NCBI GenBank assembly: GCA_007118555.1
Contig: SKRJ01000137.1
Span: 1-6,583, forward strand
Reading direction: 5' to 3'
DNA: 6,583 bases
Source: Anaerolineae bacterium
GTDB taxonomy: Bacteria; Chloroflexota; Anaerolineae; UBA1429
Every line of letters begins with the position of its first letter. Position 1 is the first letter of the stretch. A model generated the notes under the pieces. It was given only the letters and a program-made list of their open reading frames with translations. It was not told where the DNA came from and did no database searches. Shown here piece by piece: positions 1 to 6,583 of the stretch. Position numbers and translations under genes: made by a program.

Positions 1-1894
<1,894 letters not shown>

Positions 1895-1922
1895 GAACCA
1901 TCCGGTCAACCCGCCCGTTGCG

Positions 1923-1940
1923 ATCCTGTACTGAAAGGAT
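1923..1940 (+). promoter_or_regulatory. Small hairpin that could mask the metK ribosome site
   Basis: ATCCT (1923-1927) is complementary to AGGAT (1936-1940), with an 8-nt loop. The right arm contains most of the ribosome site of metK. Just upstream, CAAC (1907-1910) can pair with GTTG (1917-1920). These stems are seen in the sequence, but they are short and no known SAM riboswitch class could be recognised. A regulatory role is only an inference. Confidence 0.25.
1933..1939 (+). promoter_or_regulatory. Ribosome binding site of metK
   Basis: GAAAGGA lies 7 nt before the GTG at 1947. It favours that start over the in-frame ATG at 1959, which would be 19 nt away. Confidence 0.75.
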
Positions 1941-1946
1941 AGGCCC

Positions 1947-3155
1947 GTGATCAACTTTATGCGCTCGCCCAAGTTCATGTTCACCTCCGAGTCGGTGTCT
2001 GAGGGGCATCCCGACAAGGTCTGCGACCTGATCTCTGATGCCGTGCTGGACGCCATCTACGCCCAGGATCCCTACGGGCGCGTGGCCTGCGAGTGCGCCG
2101 TGACCACGGGCCTCGTGCTGACGACGGGCGAGATCACCACCGACTGTTATGTCGACATCCCCCAGATCGTGCGGGAGACCATCGCCGATATCGGCTACAA
2201 CTGCTCCGATGTCGGTTTCGATTACAACACCTGCGGCGTGATCACCTCCATCAAGGAGCAATCGGCGGACATTGCCCAGGGCGTGGACGAAGCCGCCGAA
2301 GCCCGCGCCGGCGGCGTGTCTGACGTCGAGATCGAGGCGGTGGGCGCTGGCGATCAGGGCATGATGTTTGGCTATGCCTGCACCGAGACGGACGAGTTGA
2401 TGCCCATGCCGATCCAGCTCGCCCATGCGATCGTCAGGCGCCTGGCCGCCGTTCGCAAGGATGGTACCCTGCCCTACCTGCGGCCCGACGGCAAGAGCCA
2501 GGTCACCGTCGAGTATCATCATGGCAAACCGGTGCGCATCCACACCGTGGTGGTGGCGGCCCAGCACCATCCTGACGTGACCCAGCAGCAGATACGCGAT
2601 GACATCATCGAGCAGGTGGTCAAGCGGGTGATCCCCGAGCAGATGCTCGACGACGAGACACGCTACTTTATCAACAGCACGGGCCGCTTTGTCATCGGCG
2701 GGCCCATGGGCGATGCGGGCCTTACCGGCCGCAAGATCATCGTCGACACCTATGGCGGCATGATCCCCCATGGGGGCGGCGCCTTTTCCGGCAAGGACCC
2801 CACAAAGGTGGACCGCTCGGGCTCCTATGCGACGCGCTGGGTCGCCAAGAACATTGTCGCTGCGCAACTGGCCGAGCGTTGCCAGATCCAGATCGCCTAT
2901 ACAATCGGTGTGGCGCGGCCGGTCTCGGTCAATATCGAGACCTTTGGCACCGGCGTGCTGTCCGATGAGCGCCTCGAGGCGATCGTGTCCGAGGTATTCG
3001 ATCTGCGTCCGGGAGCCATCATCCGCGATCTGCGACTGCGGCGGCCGATCTACAAGCCGACGGCGGCCTATGGCCACTTTGGGCGTCCTGATATCGATGC
3101 TCCCTGGGAGAGCACCGACCGTGTCAGTGACCTGCGCAACGCCGCCGATCTCTAG
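1947..3155 (+). CDS. metK: S-adenosylmethionine synthetase (methionine adenosyltransferase)
   Basis: The enzyme makes S-adenosylmethionine from ATP and methionine, releasing phosphate and pyrophosphate, in the cytoplasm. The 402 residues are near the usual bacterial length of about 385-400. Motifs in order are [13 protein letters not shown] (12-24; His21 and Asp23 for ATP and metal), the first family signature [11 protein letters not shown] (133-143), [18 protein letters not shown] (246-263), and the glycine-rich phosphate loop [16 protein letters not shown] (276-291; Lys283, Lys287, Asp289). The C-terminal end includes AYGHFGR (374-380), as in intact family members. All three repeated alpha/beta domains appear complete, with no frameshift. 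GTG at 1947 is chosen from the ribosome site; ATG 1959 would remove four residues. The gene lies 52 nt after ahcY and is followed by a terminator, so it is probably the last gene of this operon. Confidence 0.98.
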   Translation: MINFMRSPKFMFTSESVSEGHPDKVCDLISDAVLDAIYAQDPYGRVACECAVTTGLVLTTGEITTDCYVDIPQIVRETIADIGYNCSDVGFDYNTCGVITSIKEQSADIAQGVDEAAEARAGGVSDVEIEAVGAGDQGMMFGYACTETDELMPMPIQLAHAIVRRLAAVRKDGTLPYLRPDGKSQVTVEYHHGKPVRIHTVVVAAQHHPDVTQQQIRDDIIEQVVKRVIPEQMLDDETRYFINSTGRFVIGGPMGDAGLTGRKIIVDTYGGMIPHGGGAFSGKDPTKVDRSGSYATRWVAKNIVAAQLAERCQIQIAYTIGVARPVSVNIETFGTGVLSDERLEAIVSEVFDLRPGAIIRDLRLRRPIYKPTAAYGHFGRPDIDAPWESTDRVSDLRNAADL

Positions 3156-3180
3156 CACAAAAAAGCGAGCACCGAACGCC

Positions 3181-3209
3181 GGGGAGAGCTGTTGGCTCTC
3201 CCCGCTTTT
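3181..3209 (+). terminator. Rho-independent terminator after metK
   Basis: A perfect 9-bp stem is formed by GGGGAGAGC (3181-3189) and GCTCTCCCC (3195-3203), with loop TGTTG, then GCTTTT. It begins 26 nt after the metK stop. It is nested in an outer 8-bp stem, CGAGCACC (3166-3173) with GGTGCTCG (3221-3228). On the - strand the outer stem is followed by C and six Ts (complement of 3159-3164), so the element may work in both directions. The + strand T tract is short (four Ts). Confidence 0.8.
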
Positions 3210-3240
3210 CCTGTCTCGCAGGTGCTCGAGTGCTGCGATG

Positions 3241-3260
3241 CACTTGTGCCCCGTCAAGTG
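3241..3260. promoter_or_regulatory. Operator-like inverted repeat in the reductase promoter
   Basis: CACTTG (3241-3246) and CAAGTG (3255-3260) form a perfect 6-bp inverted repeat with an 8-nt spacer. It covers the candidate -35 and part of the spacer before the -10, a classic position for a repressor site. The left arm can also pair with the sequence just upstream (CGAGTGC 3227-3233 with GCACTTG 3240-3246, one G-T pair). No matching regulator is recognised. Confidence 0.35.
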
Positions 3261-3271
3261 TCGGTTATAAT
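3244..3271 (+). promoter_or_regulatory. Sigma-70-type promoter of the nucleotide-sugar operon
   Basis: A perfect TATAAT -10 stands at 3266-3271. The best -35 candidate is TTGTGC (3244-3249), three of six matches to consensus, with a 16-bp spacer. It lies after the metK terminator and before the reductase gene. Transcription should begin near 3277-3279, giving a leader of about 35 nt to the CTG at 3314 or only about 6 nt to the GTG at 3284. Confidence 0.6.
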
Positions 3272-3283
3272 CAGGTAGACTGA

Positions 3284-4333
3284 GTGAGCGCCTGCAGAAG
3301 AGGAGGCCCCGTCCTGCGCGTCCTGATCACCGGCATCGGCGGGTTCGCCGGCAGCCATCTCGCGGAATATCTGTGTTGCCGCAACGACATCGAGGTCGCT
3401 GGCGTCCTCTCGCCACGCGGCAGCGCGGCCAACCTGGCCGCCCTGGGCGAAGCCGACGATCGGAATCGTGACGATCGGAATCGTGACGAGCGGAATCGTG
3501 TGGCGCTGCACCGGGTCGATCTGCTGGATGCCGAGGGGGTGCGCGAGCTCCTCGATACCGTGCAGCCCGAGCGAGTCTATCACCTGGCGGCGCGCGCCTC
3601 GGTGGGGGCGTCATGGCAGGATCCGGCAGCCACAATGCACAATAATGTCACGGCGCAGGTCAACATTCTGCAGGCCCTGGCCGATTCGGGCGCACGGCCG
3701 CGCATCCTGGTGGTGGCCTCGGCCGAGGAGTATGGCCGGGTAGAGCCCGAGGACCTGCCCGTTGACGAGGAGACGCCCCTGCGGCCCGTCAACCCCTATG
3801 CGGTGAGCAAGGTGGCCCAGGACTATATGGGGCTGCAATATTACCTGAGCCACGATCTGCCCATCGTGCGGGTGCGGCCCTTCAACCACAGCGGTCCCCG
3901 GCAGGAGAGGGGCTATGTAGTGCCCGATTTCGCCTCGCAGATCGCCGAGATCGAGGCGGGCCTGCAGGAACCGCGCCTCAAGGTGGGCAACCTGGAGGCC
4001 GAGCGCGACCTGCACGACGTCCGCGACACGGTGCGCGCCTATTACCTGGCGCTGGAGCACGGGCAGGCCGGCGAGGTGTACAATGTGGGCGGCTCGCAGG
4101 CCTATGCGATCCGCGATCTGCTGGACAGGCTCCTGGCGCAGAGCCGCGTACCGATCCAGGTCGAGACCGACCCCGAGCGTATGCGGCCCAGCGACGTGCC
4201 CCGCATCGTGTCCGATTGCAGCAAATTCAAGGGCGAGACCGGGTGGGTGCCAGCTTACAATCTGGACCAGACCCTGATCGATACGTTAGATTATTGGCGA
4301 GAGCGGATCCAACGGGAAAAGCCCGCCTGTTAG
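3284..4333 (+). CDS. rmd: NAD(P)-dependent SDR, probable GDP-4-keto-6-deoxy-D-mannose reductase (GDP-D-rhamnose forming)
   Basis: This extended short-chain dehydrogenase probably reduces the 4-keto group of GDP-4-keto-6-deoxymannose, the product of Gmd encoded next door. Coordinates run from GTG 3284, the only standard in-frame start, giving 349 residues. I favour CTG 3314 (339 residues): an AGGAGG lies 7 nt before it and the protein then begins RVLITG as the family does. In 349-residue numbering, the nucleotide loop GIGGFAG is at 17-23, HLAARAS at 100-106, SAEEYG at 146-151, the catalytic YAVSK at 172-176 (Tyr172, Lys176), VRPFNHSGPRQ at 197-207, and VGNLEAERDLHDVRDTV at 234-250. The NPYAVSKVAQ, VRPFNH and VGNL..RD..DVRD pattern fits Rmd better than GDP-fucose synthase. 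Residues 58-72 are a triple repeat (DDRNR, DDRNR, DERNR) in a loop before the third strand. A related GDP-6-deoxyhexose reductase or epimerase is possible. Confidence 0.82.
   Translation: MSACRRGGPVLRVLITGIGGFAGSHLAEYLCCRNDIEVAGVLSPRGSAANLAALGEADDRNRDDRNRDERNRVALHRVDLLDAEGVRELLDTVQPERVYHLAARASVGASWQDPAATMHNNVTAQVNILQALADSGARPRILVVASAEEYGRVEPEDLPVDEETPLRPVNPYAVSKVAQDYMGLQYYLSHDLPIVRVRPFNHSGPRQERGYVVPDFASQIAEIEAGLQEPRLKVGNLEAERDLHDVRDTVRAYYLALEHGQAGEVYNVGGSQAYAIRDLLDRLLAQSRVPIQVETDPERMRPSDVPRIVSDCSKFKGETGWVPAYNLDQTLIDTLDYWRERIQREKPAC
3301..3306 (+). promoter_or_regulatory. Ribosome binding site pointing to a CTG start at 3314
   Basis: AGGAGG is followed by 7 nt and then CTG (3314-3316). This is the spacing seen at three other genes in the window. 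It lies inside the reading frame opened by GTG 3284, so it cannot serve that codon, which has only a weak AGGT upstream and would be almost leaderless. Confidence 0.6.
3455..3499 (+). repeat. Triple 15-nt in-frame tandem repeat inside the reductase gene
   Basis: There are three head-to-tail copies of GACGATCGGAATCGT: 3455-3469, 3470-3484 and 3485-3499. The first two are identical and the third has one change (T to G at 3490). Each encodes five residues (DDRNR, DDRNR, DERNR). Copies one and two each contain ACGAT and ATCGT around CGGA, a small hairpin. The unit length keeps the frame. Confidence 0.95.
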
Positions 4334-4340
4334 ACACACT

Positions 4341-4346
4341 GAGGAG
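4341..4346 (+). promoter_or_regulatory. Ribosome binding site of gmd
   Basis: GAGGAG lies 5 nt before ATG 4352, within the 18-nt gap after the reductase stop. Confidence 0.75.
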
Positions 4347-4351
4347 CTGTA

Positions 4352-5329
4352 ATGGCGAAAAAGGCATTCATCACCGGCATCACCGGCCAGGATGGCTCGT
4401 ATCTGGCCGAGTTTTTGCTCGAGCAGGGCTATGAGGTGATTGGCATGGTGCGGCGCAGCAGCATGCCCAACCTGGGGCGCATCGGCAACATCATGGACCG
4501 CATCACCCTGGTGAACGGCGACCTGCTGGACCAGGTGTCGCTGATCCACATCCTGCGCGAGCATCAGCCCGACGAGGTGTACAATCTGGCCGCCCAGTCC
4601 TTTGTGCCCACCTCGTGGGACCAGCCGGTGCTCACCGCCGAGTTCACCGCCGTGGGCGTCACCCGGGTGCTGGATGCCGTGCGCATCGCCATTCCCGACG
4701 CGCGCTTTTACCAGGCCAGCAGCAGCGAGATGTTCGGCAAGGTTCAGGAGGTGCCTCAAAAGGAGACCACCCCCTTTTACCCGCGCAGCCCCTATGGGGT
4801 CGCCAAGGTCTATGGCCACTGGATCACGGTCAACTACCGCGAGAGCTATGACCTCTTTGCCGTGTCGGGGATCCTGTTCAACCACGAGTCGCCCCGCCGG
4901 GGCCTCGAGTTTGTCACGCGCAAGGTCAGCTACAATGCCGCCCGCATCAAGCTGGGCCTGGCCGACCGCCTGCCCATGGGCAGCCTCGATTCGCTGCGCG
5001 ACTGGGGCTTTGCCGGCGACTATGTGCGGGCCATGTGGCTCATGCTGCAACAGGATACGCCCGAGGATTACGTGATCGCCACCGGCGAGCAGCACTCGGT
5101 ACGCGAGCTGCTGGACCATGCCTTTGCCTACCTGGGTCTCAACTATCAGGATTATGTCGAGATCGATCCGCGGTTCCTGCGACCCGCCGACGTGTACGAG
5201 TTGGTGGGCGACGCATCCAAAGCCCGCGCCAAGCTGGGCTGGGAACCGACCGTCAATTTCCAGCAACTGGTCGAGATGATGGTGGACCACGATCTGCGCA
5301 CGCTGCAAGAGCAGACCAAGGGTCGCTAG
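4352..5329 (+). CDS. gmd: GDP-mannose 4,6-dehydratase
   Basis: The enzyme converts GDP-D-mannose to GDP-4-keto-6-deoxy-D-mannose, the branch point to GDP-rhamnose, GDP-fucose and related sugars. It is an NADP-dependent extended SDR. Its 325 residues make it slightly shorter than many members (about 340-370), mainly by a short C-terminus. Motifs in order are [13 protein letters not shown] (8-20, nucleotide loop), GDLLD (56-60), YNLAAQSFV (77-85), QASSSEMFG (121-129; Ser124 at the Thr position and Glu126), SPYGVAK (146-152; Tyr148 and Lys152), FNHESPRRG (176-184), RKV (190-192) and [15 protein letters not shown] (211-225). The full Ser/Thr-Glu-Tyr-Lys set is present. It starts 18 nt after the reductase stop with a good ribosome site, so the two are co-transcribed and act on successive substrates. 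Some members also have weak reductase activity, which cannot be judged here. Confidence 0.97.
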   Translation: MAKKAFITGITGQDGSYLAEFLLEQGYEVIGMVRRSSMPNLGRIGNIMDRITLVNGDLLDQVSLIHILREHQPDEVYNLAAQSFVPTSWDQPVLTAEFTAVGVTRVLDAVRIAIPDARFYQASSSEMFGKVQEVPQKETTPFYPRSPYGVAKVYGHWITVNYRESYDLFAVSGILFNHESPRRGLEFVTRKVSYNAARIKLGLADRLPMGSLDSLRDWGFAGDYVRAMWLMLQQDTPEDYVIATGEQHSVRELLDHAFAYLGLNYQDYVEIDPRFLRPADVYELVGDASKARAKLGWEPTVNFQQLVEMMVDHDLRTLQEQTKGR

Positions 5330-5352
5330 ATTCGGACACATTGCTCTTTTCC

Positions 5353-5359
5353 GAAAGGA
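5353..5359 (+). promoter_or_regulatory. Ribosome binding site of the phosphohexomutase gene
   Basis: GAAAGGA lies 7 nt before ATG 5367. Its first three bases are also the end of an inverted repeat, TTCGGA (5331-5336) with TCCGAA (5350-5355). Confidence 0.75.
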
Positions 5360-5366
5360 CAAAACC

Positions 5367-6583
5367 ATGTCGATAACACCGATCCTCTTTGGCACCGACG
5401 GCTGGCGCGCCGGCGTCGCAGAAGAGTACACCTTTGAGAACCTGGGCTACTGCGCCCAGGGAACGGCCGATTATCTCCTCAAGACGGGCGACGCGTCCAA
5501 GGGCATGATCGTGGGCTATGATACGCGCTTTCGCTCCGAGGACTTTGCCCGCTCTGTAGCCGAGGTGCTGGCGGGCAATGGCATCGTGGCCTATCTGTCC
5601 AAGCGCTTTGCCCCCACGCCGGTGCTCTCGTACGCCATCCTGCCCCACAAGGCCGGTGGCGGCATCTGGATCACCGCCAGCCACAACCCGCCCACCGACA
5701 ATGGCTACAAGCTGCGTTCGTCCTATGCCGGGGCCGCCGCCCCCGAGACCCTGTCTGCCGTGGAGGATCGTATCCATGTGGCGCAGGAAAAAGCAGAGGT
5801 CAAGCGCCTGGACTATGACAAGGCCGTCAAGCAGGGGATGATCCAGCTCATCGATCCCGACGAGCCCTATCTGGAGCATATCACCCAGTTGCTCGACCTG
5901 CAGCCGATGCGCGATGCCGGGTTCAACCTGGTTAGCGACCCGATGTGGGGCGCCGGACAGGGCTGGTTACCCCGGCTGCTGGAGGGCGGCGCAACCCAAA
6001 TCCACGAGATCCATGGCGAGCGCCATCCCCTGTTCCCGAATATGCGCCGCCCCGAGCCCATCGCCGAAAACCTGCAGGACCTGTTGCGGGTCATCCCCGA
6101 GCGCGGCGCCGACGCGGGCATTGCCTTTGACGGCGACGCCGACCGGGTCGGGTTTGCGACCGAGGAGGGCGTCTTTGTCAATCAGCTCGAGGTGTACGCC
6201 CTACTCTCCTTTTACCTGCTCGAGTGCCGCGAACAGCGCGGCCCCCTGGTGCGCACCATCAGCACCACGGCCATGGCCAACAAGTTGGCCGAGCGCTATG
6301 GCGTCGACGTCTACGAGACGGGCGTCGGGTTCAAGTTCGTCGCGCCCAAGATGATGGAGGTGGACGCCATTCTGGGCGGCGAGGAGAGCGGCGGGTTTGC
6401 CTTTGCCGGGCACATCCCCGAGCGCGATGGCATCCTGGCGGCCCTCTACCTGCTGGACCTGATGGTCCGCATGAACAAGAAACCCAGCGAGCTCCTGGAG
6501 CACGTCTATGGCCTGGTGGGCGATCACTACTATGATCGCATCGACCGGCACATGCGCCCCGAGGACAAGCCCGAGGTGATGAA
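5367..6583 (+). CDS. Phosphoglucomutase/phosphomannomutase family protein, 3'-truncated by the window
   Basis: This alpha-D-phosphohexomutase moves phosphate between C6 and C1 of a hexose through a phosphoserine. In this operon it probably makes mannose-1-phosphate for GDP-mannose. The frame is open from ATG 5367 to the right edge (405 residues seen; relatives have about 470), so only part of the C-terminal domain is missing. Motifs in order are FGTDGWR (8-14), [13 protein letters not shown] (49-61), the active-site loop TASHNPP (103-109) with phosphoserine Ser105, the metal loop DGDADR (255-260), and the sugar-specificity loop GGEESGG (337-343). All catalytic elements are intact. It starts 37 nt after gmd. 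The sequence cannot separate phosphomannomutase (manB) from phosphoglucomutase or a bifunctional enzyme; the neighbours favour mannose, so no gene symbol is assigned. Confidence 0.93.
   Translation, partial: MSITPILFGTDGWRAGVAEEYTFENLGYCAQGTADYLLKTGDASKGMIVGYDTRFRSEDFARSVAEVLAGNGIVAYLSKRFAPTPVLSYAILPHKAGGGIWITASHNPPTDNGYKLRSSYAGAAAPETLSAVEDRIHVAQEKAEVKRLDYDKAVKQGMIQLIDPDEPYLEHITQLLDLQPMRDAGFNLVSDPMWGAGQGWLPRLLEGGATQIHEIHGERHPLFPNMRRPEPIAENLQDLLRVIPERGADAGIAFDGDADRVGFATEEGVFVNQLEVYALLSFYLLECREQRGPLVRTISTTAMANKLAERYGVDVYETGVGFKFVAPKMMEVDAILGGEESGGFAFAGHIPERDGILAALYLLDLMVRMNKKPSELLEHVYGLVGDHYYDRIDRHMRPEDKPEVM

Noticed and set aside
4721..4732. Ser instead of Thr in the Gmd catalytic motif (QASSSE rather than QASTSE)
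   Set aside because: Ser keeps the hydroxyl and, as I recall, occurs in other bacterial Gmd proteins, so it is not a sign of lost activity.
4286..5431. A 381-codon open frame on the - strand opposite gmd
   Set aside because: It is antisense to an intact gmd, overlaps two other genes, and shows the Gly/His/Val-rich composition of a shadow frame.

Overview
The window is a GC-rich bacterial segment with dense, same-strand gene packing, frequent GTG starts and short gaps. It holds six protein genes, all on the + strand; the first and last are cut by the window edges. The short-form S-adenosylhomocysteine hydrolase (Thermotoga/archaeal type, no long C-terminal Lys/Tyr tail), the general codon and base composition, and the linkage pfkB-ahcY-metK suggest an environmental bacterium, perhaps Chloroflexota (Anaerolineae-like). 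That placement is a guess from sequence feel, not from a search. No mobile element, CRISPR array, tRNA or rRNA is visible.

Region 1 (1-3155) is a housekeeping methyl-cycle cluster. It contains the C-terminal two thirds of a PfkB-family kinase, then adenosylhomocysteinase (ahcY), then S-adenosylmethionine synthetase (metK). MetK makes SAM, methyltransferases turn it into SAH, and AhcY splits SAH into homocysteine and adenosine. The PfkB kinase could remove that adenosine by phosphorylation, but its substrate is not proven here. The gaps are 35 and 52 nt, and ahcY and metK carry the same GAAAGGAT ribosome site. A hairpin terminator follows metK.

Region 2 (about 3156-3283) is the only real intergenic space. 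It holds the metK terminator (an inner 9-bp stem nested in an 8-bp outer stem) and a promoter with a perfect TATAAT -10. Operator-like inverted repeats overlap the -35 and spacer.

Region 3 (3284-6583) is a nucleotide-sugar operon. It contains a GDP-4-keto-6-deoxy-D-mannose reductase-like SDR (Rmd), GDP-mannose 4,6-dehydratase (Gmd), and a phosphoglucomutase/phosphomannomutase that runs off the right edge with no stop. Together they fit GDP-D-rhamnose (or another GDP-6-deoxyhexose) supply for surface glycans: mannose-6-P to mannose-1-P, then GDP-mannose by a guanylyltransferase not seen here, then dehydration and reduction.

I see no clearly undescribed system. The most unusual points are in and around the reductase gene: a probable CTG start that better fits both the ribosome site and the family N-terminus, and an in-frame triple 15-nt tandem repeat encoding a charged loop.
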